From Sphingomonas melonis (GTDB lineage: Bacteria > Pseudomonadota > Alphaproteobacteria > Sphingomonadales > Sphingomonadaceae): DNA of 64,000 nt. A program made the translations under genes and the position numbers. This document shows, piece by piece, positions 57,143 to 64,000 of the stretch (its first letter is position 1; each line of letters starts with the position of its first letter). The DNA lies in the NCBI RefSeq assembly GCF_013409985.1, contig NZ_JACCBY010000001.1:1116001-1180000 (forward strand), in the 5' to 3' direction. The notes below the pieces were generated by a model. That model did not search any database. It saw nothing but the letters and a program-made list of their open reading frames with translations, and was not told the DNA's origin.

Positions 57143-57170
57143 CCCGACGCTTGCATCATTGTCTCTGAAG

Positions 57171-57186
57171 TGACACAACAGTGTCA
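57171..57186. promoter_or_regulatory. Small palindrome upstream of the TPR-like gene
   Basis: TGACAC-AACA-GTGTCA is a perfect 6-bp inverted repeat 45 nt before ATG 57231. TGACA/TGTCA sites are bound by several regulators (for instance MarR/TetR-like or NtrX-like), but the factor here is unknown. Confidence 0.35.
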
Positions 57187-57230
57187 CAAAAATGAAACCT
57201 GCCGATCAGGCGGGAGAAGGAGACGATGCA

Positions 57231-57575
57231 ATGCGTATGATTGTCGCGACGATGCTGGCGGGTGCGTGCCTGACGACGCCAGCACTGGCCACGGACCGGA
57301 CGGGCTATCAGGCGATCGCTGCGGGCGATTTCACCGCGGCGGCGAAGCGACTCGAAGCGGAGCGGCGGATCTTTCCGGATCGCCCCGAACTGATGCTGAA
57401 CCTGGCCGTCGCTTATGCGCGGATCGGCCGCGCTGCCGAGGCGCGCACGCTCTATGATGATGTGCTCCAGCGCCCGGCGGTGGCGATGGACATGCCCGAC
57501 GGCGCGGTGGTGTCGTCGCACGATGTCGCGACGCGCGGGCTGACGCGGCTGCAGACGCGGATCGCGATCCGCTGA
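57231..57575 (+). CDS. Small periplasmic TPR-like protein
   Basis: This 114-residue protein has a signal peptide (RMIVATMLAGACLTTPALA) and then a tetratricopeptide-like pair of helices (YQAIAAGDFTAAAKRLEAERRIFPDRPELMLNLAVAYARIGRAAEARTLYDDVL). AGAAGGAG (57215-57222) is a strong ribosome binding site. TPR units bind other proteins; the partner is unknown. A frame extension upstream to 57192 is less likely. Confidence 0.8.
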   Translation: MRMIVATMLAGACLTTPALATDRTGYQAIAAGDFTAAAKRLEAERRIFPDRPELMLNLAVAYARIGRAAEARTLYDDVLQRPAVAMDMPDGAVVSSHDVATRGLTRLQTRIAIR

Positions 57576-57625
57576 CCGCGCGCGGCGCGTTCCGTCAGGG
57601 GCGCGCCGATCGTTCCAAACGCTGG

Positions 57626-57730
57626 GTCACCCCGCACGGGTTGCGGGGTCCACCGGGCCACAAGGGCGCGGGCGGGGGTACGTCATTCTCCCCGCAGCAG
57701 AATGGACTCCGGAACACGTCCGGGGGTGAC
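57626..57730. repeat. 105-nt palindromic intergenic repeat, copy 3 (degenerate)
   Basis: Arms 57626-57653 and 57702-57730 match the family with several changes. The length (105 nt) is kept. It lies between the TPR-like gene and the convergent dcd gene. Confidence 0.75.
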
Positions 57731-57762
57731 GGCGTCGGTGGCGGCGGTCGTCACGCCCCCCC

Positions 57763-58317
57763 TCAAAGCCGCGGCAGGGTGACGCCGCGCTGCCCCATAT
57801 ATTTGCCGGCACGGTCGGCGTAGCTCACCTCGCAGGGCTCGTTGCCGCGCAGGAACAGGAACTGGCAGGCGCCCTCGTTGGCGTAGATCTTCGCCGGGAG
57901 CGGCGTGGTGTTCGAGAATTCCAGCGTGACATGCCCCTCCCAGCCGGGTTCGAGCGGCGTCACGTTGACGATGATCCCGCAGCGCGCATAGGTCGACTTG
58001 CCGAGGCAGATGACCAGCACGTCGCGCGGCACCCGGAAATATTCGACCGTGCGGGCGAGCGCGAAGCTGTTCGGCGGGATGATGCAGACATCGGTCTTGC
58101 GATCGACGAAGCTGTTCGACGCGAAATCCTTGGGATCGACCAGGGCATTGTCGACATTGGTGAAGATCTTGAATTCGTCGGCGACGCGCGCGTCATAGCC
58201 GTAGGAGGACAGGCCGTAGCTGATGCAGCCCTCGCGCCGCTGGCTCTCGACGAACGGTTCGATCATCTGCTGGTTCAGCGCGGCTTCGCGAATCCAGCGG
58301 TCGGACAGGACGGACAT
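57763..58317 (-). CDS. dcd: dCTP deaminase
   Basis: This 184-residue protein begins [21 protein letters not shown] and has [20 protein letters not shown], the motif [31 protein letters not shown] with the catalytic Glu, and ACQFLFL. Dcd deaminates dCTP to dUTP, feeding dTMP synthesis. It acts as a homotrimer of the dUTPase fold. ATG 58317 is preferred over an upstream open frame. Confidence 0.96.
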   Translation of the reverse strand: MSVLSDRWIREAALNQQMIEPFVESQRREGCISYGLSSYGYDARVADEFKIFTNVDNALVDPKDFASNSFVDRKTDVCIIPPNSFALARTVEYFRVPRDVLVICLGKSTYARCGIIVNVTPLEPGWEGHVTLEFSNTTPLPAKIYANEGACQFLFLRGNEPCEVSYADRAGKYMGQRGVTLPRL

Positions 58318-58405
58318 GCATGGCTCCCCTTTGCCGCGCCTCTTCGCCGGTTCGGGCCGGGGTGGCAAGCTGGTCAGCGCGACCGCGGCGGCTTAGGGCG
58401 AAGCG

Positions 58406-58867
58406 ATGCGCCCGCTGATCGATCTTGCCTATCACCTGCGCCGCCGGGCGATGGCGCTGGTCGGCTGGCGGACGCGGGGCGTGAAGGTCATGGCGTTCGA
58501 TCCCGAAGGGCGGCTGTTGCTGGTGCGGCATCGGTACGGGCGTTCCGATCTGTGGATGCTGCCGGGCGGCGGGATCGGCCGGCGCGAGCCGCCCGCCGCC
58601 GCCGCGATCCGCGAACTGGCGGAGGAGACCGGCTGTGCGCTCGCCGACGTGACCGACATCGGGTGTTACGCCGCGCGCACCGAGGGGCGGCGCGATACCG
58701 TCTTCCTGTTCCGCGGCACGACCGGCGATACGCCGGTGGCGGATGCGGTGGAACTGGCCGAGGCACGGTTCTTCGCGCTCGATGACCTGCCCGACACGGC
58801 GTCGCCGGCGACGCTGCGGCGGATCGCGGAATATCGTGGCGCTGCGGCACCGGATGGCCGCTGGTAG
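58406..58867 (+). CDS. Nudix hydrolase
   Basis: This 153-residue protein has the Nudix box at about 54-76 (PGGGIGRREPP, then IRELAEETGC). It follows VMAFDPEGRLLLVRHRYGRSDLWMLPGG, a pattern of house-cleaning Nudix enzymes. The substrate is unknown. It is divergent from dcd, with 88 nt between, and followed by a monooxygenase-fold gene after 58 nt. Confidence 0.88.
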   Translation: MRPLIDLAYHLRRRAMALVGWRTRGVKVMAFDPEGRLLLVRHRYGRSDLWMLPGGGIGRREPPAAAAIRELAEETGCALADVTDIGCYAARTEGRRDTVFLFRGTTGDTPVADAVELAEARFFALDDLPDTASPATLRRIAEYRGAAAPDGRW

Positions 58868-58925
58868 GCTTGTCGCGGCGGGGGATCGCCCCCACGGTAA
58901 AGGCTTGCAGCACAGGATAATCGAT

Positions 58926-59225
58926 ATGGCAGTCAAGGTGATCGCATTCGTCACGGTCAAGCCGGGGCAGGACGAGGCGTTCGTCGCCGCGGCGAGGGTG
59001 TGCGTCGCCGCCTCGCGCGCCGAACCGGGGACGCTGCACTATGAGCTGTGGCGCGAGACCGAGGGCGCGCGGCGGTTCGTGTTCAACGAGCTCTATGCCG
59101 ACCAGGCGGCGGTGGACGCCCATATGCAGTCCGACCATTTCAAGGCGTTCGGCCTCGCCGCGCGCGATCTCGCCGCGGCGCGGCCGGAAATCATCGTCAC
59201 CGAGGCGGTGGACGTGGCGGGGTAG
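58926..59225 (+). CDS. Antibiotic biosynthesis monooxygenase (ABM) fold protein, YgiN-like
   Basis: This 99-residue protein reads VIAFVTVKPGQDEAFVAAAR, EPGTLHYELWRE, RFVFNELYADQAAVDAHMQSDHFKAF, a dimeric ferredoxin-like ABM fold. Relatives act as quinol monooxygenases or heme-degrading enzymes; the role here is unknown. It follows the Nudix gene on the same strand. Confidence 0.87.
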   Translation: MAVKVIAFVTVKPGQDEAFVAAARVCVAASRAEPGTLHYELWRETEGARRFVFNELYADQAAVDAHMQSDHFKAFGLAARDLAAARPEIIVTEAVDVAG

Positions 59226-59251
59226 GGCGATCCAGTCACCCCACGCCCGCC

Positions 59252-59356
59252 GTCCCCCCGGACGTGGTCCGGGGTCCATTCCGCGGCGAGGAGACGGGCG
59301 GGAGTGGCGAACGCACCCTTGCGACCCGGTGGACCCCGGAACGAGTCCGGGGTGGC
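59252..59356. repeat. 105-nt palindromic intergenic repeat, copy 4
   Basis: Arms 59252-59279 and 59329-59356 pair with a few mismatches. The length is 105 nt and the centre includes CGCGGCGAGGAG as in copies 1 and 5, in one orientation or the other. Confidence 0.88.
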
Positions 59357-59481
59357 GGTTCGCATAATGAAGCCGGGCGAGCCTCATCATGGCGGCCGTA
59401 TGTCAGTGCCTTGCCAGTGCAAGGCGAACACCCGCCCCCGACCGCGCTGGCCGCATCCGCCGAAATCCGCTATCACGCGCC

Positions 59482-61131
59482 ATGCTCCGCATCACCGAAT
59501 TGAAGCTGCCCCTCAACCATCCCGAGGAGGCGCTGGCTGCCGCGATCCGCAACCGGCTGCGCATCACGCCGCGCGATCTCGTCCGCTATACCGTGGCGCG
59601 GCGCGCGCATGACGCGCGCGACAAGATGGACATCCATTTCGTCTATTCGATCGACGTCACCGTCAAGAACGAGGCGCCGCTGCTCGCCCGGTTCAAGCGC
59701 GACCGCCACGTCAATCCGACGCCGGACACCGGCTATCGGTTCGTCGCCAAGGCGCCCGCCGGCTATGCCGGGCCGCGGCCGATCGTGGTCGGGGCGGGGC
59801 CGTGCGGCCTATTCGCCGGGCTGATCCTCGCGCAGATGGGTTTCCGGCCGATCATCCTCGATCGCGGCAAGGTGGTGCGCGAGCGGACCAAGGACACCTG
59901 GGGCCTGTGGCGGCGCAGCGAGCTCAACCCCGAATCGAACGTCCAGTTCGGCGAGGGCGGTGCCGGCACCTTCTCCGATGGCAAATTATGGAGCCAGATC
60001 AAGGATCCGCGCCATCTCGGCCGCAAGGTGCTGACGGAGTTCGTCAAGGCCGGCGCGCCGCCCGAGATCCTCACCGAGGCGCATCCGCATATCGGCACCT
60101 TCCGCCTCGTCACCATGGTCGAGAGCATGCGCGCCACCGTCGAGGCGCTGGGCGGCGAATATCGCTTCCAGCATCGCGTCGACGATCTCGAGATCGACAC
60201 CGATGCCGCGGGCAACCGCCGCGTCACCGGACTGCGCTTGCAGACCGGCGAGCGGCTGGCGGCCGAAGGGCCGGTGGTGCTCGCGCTCGGCCATAGCGCG
60301 CGCGACACCTTCCATATGCTGCACCAACGCGGCGTGTTCCTGGAGGCCAAGCCGTTCTCGATCGGCGTGCGCATCGAGCATCCGCAAAGCTGGATCGACG
60401 AGGCGCGGTTCGGGCCGTGCGCGGGCCATCCCGATCTCGGCGCGGCGGCGTACAGCCTGTCGCACCACTGCAAGAACGGGCGGACGGTCTACAGCTTCTG
60501 CATGTGTCCAGGCGGCACGGTGGTCGCCGCGACCTCCGAACCGGGGCGCGTCGCAACCAACGGCATGAGCCAATATTCGCGCAACGAGCGCAACGCCAAT
60601 TCGGGGATCGTCGTCGGCATCGATCCGGCGCGCGACTATCCCGGCGATCCGCTCGCCGGCATCGCATTGCAGCGGCATTGGGAGACGCGCGCGTTCGAGG
60701 TCGGCGGCGGGGCGTACATGGCGCCGGCGCAGCGGCTCGGCGATTTCCTCGCCGGGCGGCCGTCGACGAAATTGGGCAGCGTCATCCCGTCGTACCGGCC
60801 GGGCGTGCACCTCACCGATCTCGCCGCCTGCCTGCCCGATTTCGCGGTGACCGCGATGCGCGAGGCGCTGGTCGCGTTCGGCCAGCAGATCCCGGGCTAC
60901 GACCATCCCGATGCGGTGATGACCGGGGTCGAGACGCGCACCTCGTCGCCGGTACGGATCACGCGCGGCGACGATTTCCAGAGCGTCAACACCGCCGGCC
61001 TGTATCCGGCGGGCGAGGGGGCGGGCTATGCCGGCGGCATTCTGTCGGCGGCGGTCGACGGCATCAAGATCGCCGAGGCGGTGGCGCGCGATCTGATGGG
61101 AATGCGCCCAGCACTGGCCGACGCGGCCTAG
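59482..61131 (+). CDS. FAD-dependent oxidoreductase, COG2509 type
   Basis: This 549-residue protein has an N-terminal helper domain (1-95) before the FAD-binding motif VVGAGPCGLFAGLILAQMGF (GAGPCG at 104-109). WRRSELNPESNVQFGEGGAGTFSDGKLWSQIKD and the C-terminal GLYPAGEGAGYAGGILSAAVDGIKIAEAV are typical of this group of uncharacterised dehydrogenases. A Cys-rich stretch FCMCPGG lies near residue 340. The substrate is unknown. ATG 59482 starts the conserved part. Confidence 0.88.
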   Translation: MLRITELKLPLNHPEEALAAAIRNRLRITPRDLVRYTVARRAHDARDKMDIHFVYSIDVTVKNEAPLLARFKRDRHVNPTPDTGYRFVAKAPAGYAGPRPIVVGAGPCGLFAGLILAQMGFRPIILDRGKVVRERTKDTWGLWRRSELNPESNVQFGEGGAGTFSDGKLWSQIKDPRHLGRKVLTEFVKAGAPPEILTEAHPHIGTFRLVTMVESMRATVEALGGEYRFQHRVDDLEIDTDAAGNRRVTGLRLQTGERLAAEGPVVLALGHSARDTFHMLHQRGVFLEAKPFSIGVRIEHPQSWIDEARFGPCAGHPDLGAAAYSLSHHCKNGRTVYSFCMCPGGTVVAATSEPGRVATNGMSQYSRNERNANSGIVVGIDPARDYPGDPLAGIALQRHWETRAFEVGGGAYMAPAQRLGDFLAGRPSTKLGSVIPSYRPGVHLTDLAACLPDFAVTAMREALVAFGQQIPGYDHPDAVMTGVETRTSSPVRITRGDDFQSVNTAGLYPAGEGAGYAGGILSAAVDGIKIAEAVARDLMGMRPALADAA

Positions 61132-61137
61132 GTTCGC

Positions 61138-61169
61138 GCGAAGACGCGAAGACGCGAAGACGCGAGGAC
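61138..61169 (+). repeat. Tandem 8-nt repeat
   Basis: GCGAAGAC is repeated four times (61138-61169, last unit with one change) right after the oxidoreductase stop. Such runs are frequent in sphingomonad intergenic DNA, to my recollection. Confidence 0.8.
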
Positions 61170-61230
61170 GAGCGCGCAGAGGCGCGAGAGGTGCGGAGGA
61201 GGCAGGTCCGCCGCTTGCCCCACCTTACCC

Positions 61231-61334
61231 GTCACCCCGGACTTGTTCCGGGGTCCACCTCGCGGCGAGGAGAGAGGCTGGAAGGAATTCGCACGCCCGC
61301 GGCCCAGTGGACCCCGGAACGAGTCCGGGGTGAC
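61231..61334. repeat. 105-nt palindromic intergenic repeat, copy 5
   Basis: Arms 61231-61258 and 61307-61334 pair over 28 nt with one mismatch; total 104 nt. It lies in the 391-nt gap between the oxidoreductase and exonuclease genes (61132-61522), which has no gene. Confidence 0.9.
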
Positions 61335-61522
61335 AGGGTGGATGCGGAACACGGGGGTGCGCACGGCACCGCCCCCCTGCGGTCCGCCGGGCTCGAGATG
61401 CGATCGCACGCCTTGCGGCCCCCCGCAACGATCCCGCATGGCGGGCTGCGTCAGCCGTTCACGATTGCCCAACCGATCCAAACGGCACGGCACCGACCCG
61501 CCCCCTGGCGCGTACTGTCGGC

Positions 61523-62521
61523 ATGGCACGATTGGGCGACTGGCTGGAACCGCATCCGCACGGCATCTATGTGGAGCCGGCGGACGCCTGGATCGACCCT
61601 TCCGAACCCGAGCCCAGGGCGCTGGTGACGCATGGCCATGCCGACCATGCGCGCGGCGGCCACGGCGCGGTATGGGCGACGCCCGAGACGCTGGCGATCA
61701 TGGACGCGCGCTACGGCGAACAGGCGGGCCATCCGGTCGCGTATGGCGAGAGCATCCGCATGGGCGAGGTCGACATCGGCTTCGTGCCCGCCGGCCACGT
61801 CCTCGGCTCGGCGCAGATCGTGCTCGACTATCGCGGTGAGCGGGTCGTCGTGTCGGGCGACTACAAGCGCCGGCCCGATCCGACCTGCACGCCCTTCCAG
61901 CCGGTGCCCTGCGACGTCTTCGTCACCGAGGCGACTTTTGCGCTGCCGGTGTTCCGTCATCCCGACACCGGCGACGAGATCGACAAGTTGATCGCGCGGC
62001 TGCACGCCAATCCCGACCGCTGCGTGCTGGTCGGCGCCTATGCGCTCGGCAAGACGCAGCGGGTGATCGCCGAACTGCGCGCGCGGGGCCATGAGGCACC
62101 GATCTACATCCACGGCGCGTTGCAGCGGCTGTGCGACCTGTATCAGGAGCATGGCGTGCGGCTCGGCGCCTTGCTGCCGGTCGCCGACGCGAAGAAGGCC
62201 GATATGGCGGGCCATGTCGTGATGTGCCCGCCCGGCGCGCTCAACGACCGCTGGTCGCGGCGGCTGCCCGACCCGATCACCGCGATGGCGAGCGGCTGGA
62301 TGCGCGTGCGCCAGCGCGCCCGGCAGAAGAACGTCGAACTGCCGCTGATCCTCTCCGATCATGCCGATTGGGACGAACTAACCGACACTTTATCCGAAAT
62401 CGCCCCGAAGGAGGTGTGGGTGACGCACGGCCGCGAGGAAGCGTTGGTCCATTGGTGCATGACCCGCCAGATCAAGGCCCGCGCGCTGGCGTTGGTCGGG
62501 TTCGAGGATGAGGACGATTGA
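61523..62521 (+). CDS. Ligase-associated DNA exonuclease (SNM1/Artemis-like)
   Basis: This 332-residue metallo-beta-lactamase-fold nuclease has the metal motif THGHADH (36-42), GHVLGSAQ, SGDYKRRPDP and SDHADWDEL. The family (ligase-associated exonuclease) normally sits next to an ATP-dependent DNA ligase and a helicase. Here the next gene is rpoN and no ligase is in the window. The role is probably trimming DNA ends for repair. Confidence 0.9.
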   Translation: MARLGDWLEPHPHGIYVEPADAWIDPSEPEPRALVTHGHADHARGGHGAVWATPETLAIMDARYGEQAGHPVAYGESIRMGEVDIGFVPAGHVLGSAQIVLDYRGERVVVSGDYKRRPDPTCTPFQPVPCDVFVTEATFALPVFRHPDTGDEIDKLIARLHANPDRCVLVGAYALGKTQRVIAELRARGHEAPIYIHGALQRLCDLYQEHGVRLGALLPVADAKKADMAGHVVMCPPGALNDRWSRRLPDPITAMASGWMRVRQRARQKNVELPLILSDHADWDELTDTLSEIAPKEVWVTHGREEALVHWCMTRQIKARALALVGFEDEDD

Positions 62522-62533
62522 GGGCCATGCGTC

Positions 62534-62726
62534 ATGTCGGAGGTGATCCGGGTTTCGCATGACAACGGTCTGACCTTGTCGACGCTCTGGCTTGTCTAGG
62601 GAGAGAACGGCGAGACCATCGTAGACTGTATTGCGGATGAGGCGCGGCTGAAACGCTGGCGTCTGCGACGGGCAATCATGTGGCGACGCGCGTCTCCGGC
62701 TCAGAGACCGCGGTCGGGAAGGGACG
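62534..62726 (+). other. Short frame with in-frame TAG, possible gene remnant
   Basis: ATG 62534 reads SEVIRVSHDNGLTLSTLWLV and stops at TAG 62597; the same frame continues GENGETIVDCIADEARLKRW. No family was recognised. It may be a decayed small gene or chance. The rest of the 205-nt gap to rpoN is featureless. Confidence 0.25.
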
Positions 62727-64000
62727 TCACCCCGCCCCCTCCAGCGTCCGCGCGCGGCGGCGTTGTACGCTGCTGCCGATGCCCATCGCCTCGCGATATT
62801 TCGCCACGGTACGGCGGGCGATGTCGAAGCCCTTGGCCTGCAACGATTCCACCAGCGTGTCGTCGGACAGGATCTTGGCGCCTTCGCTGGCGATCAGGCC
62901 GCGGATCGCGCTCTTCACCGCTTCCGCCGACACCGCGTCGCCGCCGTCGGCGGCCTGGATCGCCGAGGTGAAGAAGTATTTCAGCTCGAACACGCCGCGC
63001 GCGCAGCTGAGATATTTGTTGCTGGTGACGCGGCTGACCGTCGATTCATGCATCTCGATCGCCTCGGCGACCTTGGCGAGCGTCATCGGTCTGAGGTGGG
63101 CGACGCCTTTGAGGAAGAACGCCTCCTGTTGCTTGACGATCTCGGCGGCGACCTTGATGATCGTGCGCTGGCGCTGGTCGAGCGCCTTGATCAGCCAGTT
63201 GGCGCTGGCGAGCGCGTCAGACAGCCACGCCTTGGCCGCCTTGTCCTGCGGGCCATGGCTGAGTTCGTGGTAATAGCGGCGGTTGACGAGCACGCGCGGC
63301 AGCGTCGCACTGTTGAGCTCGATGCCCCAGCCCGACTTGGTCCGGACGACGAACAGGTCGGGCGTCACCGCCAGCGCGGGTTCACCGCCATAGCGGCAGC
63401 CGGGCTTGGGATCGTAGCCGCGCAATTCGCGGATCATGTCCGCCATGTCCTCGTCGTCGACGCCGCACATCCGCTTGAGCCGGACCAGGTCGCCACGCGC
63501 GAGCAGGTCGAGATTGTCGATCAGCCGCGCCATGCACGGGTCGTAGCGGTCGGCTTCGCGCGCCTGGAGCGCGATACATTCGGCAAGGTCGCGGGCGCCG
63601 ACGCCGGTCGGCTCGAGCGTCTGGATCTGATGCAGCACGTGCTCGACGCGCGCGAGCGAGGTGCCGAGCCGGCTGGCGATATCGAGCAGCGGGACGGTGA
63701 GATAGCCGGCCTCGTCGATCTGATCGATGAGATGCTGTGCGATGAACCAGTCGGCGCCGTCGATCACCGCGCCGGCCTGCGCAAGGAGATGGTCGGCGAG
63801 CGTATGGTCGCGTTGCGCCAGCGAATCGAAGTCGAGCCCGTCCTCACCACCCGCGGCCCCGCCGCTGCCGCCGCCGGTCATCGACAGTGCGCCGTCGAAG
63901 CCGCCGCCACCATCGGCGACGCTGTCCTGCTGATGGCTTTCGGTGGCATAATCGAGATCGAGCGGGTCGGCGGCTGCGGCGCCGCTGACCAGTTCGTCGG
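62727..64000 (-). CDS. rpoN: RNA polymerase sigma-54 factor (5' end outside window)
   Basis: The reading frame runs on the minus strand from beyond 64000 to TGA 62727. The core-binding domain (DHLLAQAGAVIDGADWFIAQHLIDQIDEAGYLTV, LEPTGVGARDLAECI) and the DNA-binding part with MTLAKVAEAIEMHESTVSRVTSNKYL and the RpoN box ARRTVAKYREAMGI are visible. Upstream of ATG 63881 the frame stays open (DELVSGAAAADPLDLDYATES), the acidic linker after region I. Sigma-54 directs transcription at -24/-12 promoters with AAA+ activators. Confidence 0.96.
   Translation of the reverse strand, partial: DELVSGAAAADPLDLDYATESHQQDSVADGGGGFDGALSMTGGGSGGAAGGEDGLDFDSLAQRDHTLADHLLAQAGAVIDGADWFIAQHLIDQIDEAGYLTVPLLDIASRLGTSLARVEHVLHQIQTLEPTGVGARDLAECIALQAREADRYDPCMARLIDNLDLLARGDLVRLKRMCGVDDEDMADMIRELRGYDPKPGCRYGGEPALAVTPDLFVVRTKSGWGIELNSATLPRVLVNRRYYHELSHGPQDKAAKAWLSDALASANWLIKALDQRQRTIIKVAAEIVKQQEAFFLKGVAHLRPMTLAKVAEAIEMHESTVSRVTSNKYLSCARGVFELKYFFTSAIQAADGGDAVSAEAVKSAIRGLIASEGAKILSDDTLVESLQAKGFDIARRTVAKYREAMGIGSSVQRRRARTLEGAG

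Noticed and set aside
15801-61334. CRISPR array
   Set aside because: The repeats are palindromic, about 105 nt long and scattered over 45 kb, not short direct repeats with regular spacers. No cas gene is present.

Overview
The window looks like a chromosomal segment of a Sphingomonas-type alphaproteobacterium (Sphingomonadaceae). The reasons are high GC coding sequence, an S10-spc-alpha ribosomal cluster with an RGG-rich S5, large TonB-dependent receptors, a tonB-exbB-exbD-exbD operon, and a family of palindromic intergenic repeats. This assignment is by eye; no search was run.

Region 1 (1-18.9 kb, all + strand) runs from the 3' end of tuf through the S10 operon (rpsJ to rpsQ), the spc operon (rplN to secY, adk) and the alpha operon (rpsM, rpsK, rpoA, rplQ). 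A two-component system and a small membrane protein sit between adk and rpsM. Most of the longer gaps between genes hold strong GC-rich hairpins. One, between rpmD and rplO, is a perfect intrinsic terminator in the middle of the operon.

Region 2 (19-32.2 kb) has a small secreted protein, guaA, a TonB-dependent receptor with a possible LacI-type operator, and about 0.9 kb of AT-richer DNA without a convincing gene. A tightly coupled minus-strand operon of five genes follows: SWIM zinc-finger protein, DUF5691 protein, MoxR AAA+ ATPase, DUF5682 protein, VWA (CoxE-like) protein. It resembles the E. coli yehL-yehM-yehP-yehQ set and is the best candidate in the window for a poorly understood system. 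A tRNA-Arg(TCT) gene lies just upstream, with its 3' end facing the operon.

Region 3 (32.2-41.3 kb) has a queuosine-precursor transporter, purC-purS-purQ, a membrane-protein gene broken by an in-frame stop, a DUF2490 outer-membrane-type protein, a kynurenine formamidase-like hydrolase with kynU, and parC.

Region 4 (41.5-50.8 kb) has a second large TonB-dependent receptor, a PAS-like/GGDEF/EAL cyclic-di-GMP protein, a minus-strand operon DUF1285-CoA pyrophosphatase-cca, a GNAT acetyltransferase, folB and a secreted protein of unknown function.

Region 5 (51-64 kb) has tonB-exbB-exbD-exbD, which would energise the receptors; an ArsR-type regulator divergent from a short-chain dehydrogenase with a palindrome between them; an ABC exporter; a small periplasmic TPR-like protein; dcd; a Nudix hydrolase; a monooxygenase-fold protein; a COG2509-type FAD oxidoreductase; a ligase-associated exonuclease without its ligase; and the truncated gene for sigma-54 (rpoN). 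Five copies of a ~105-nt palindromic repeat, plus one related element, are spread through intergenic DNA.
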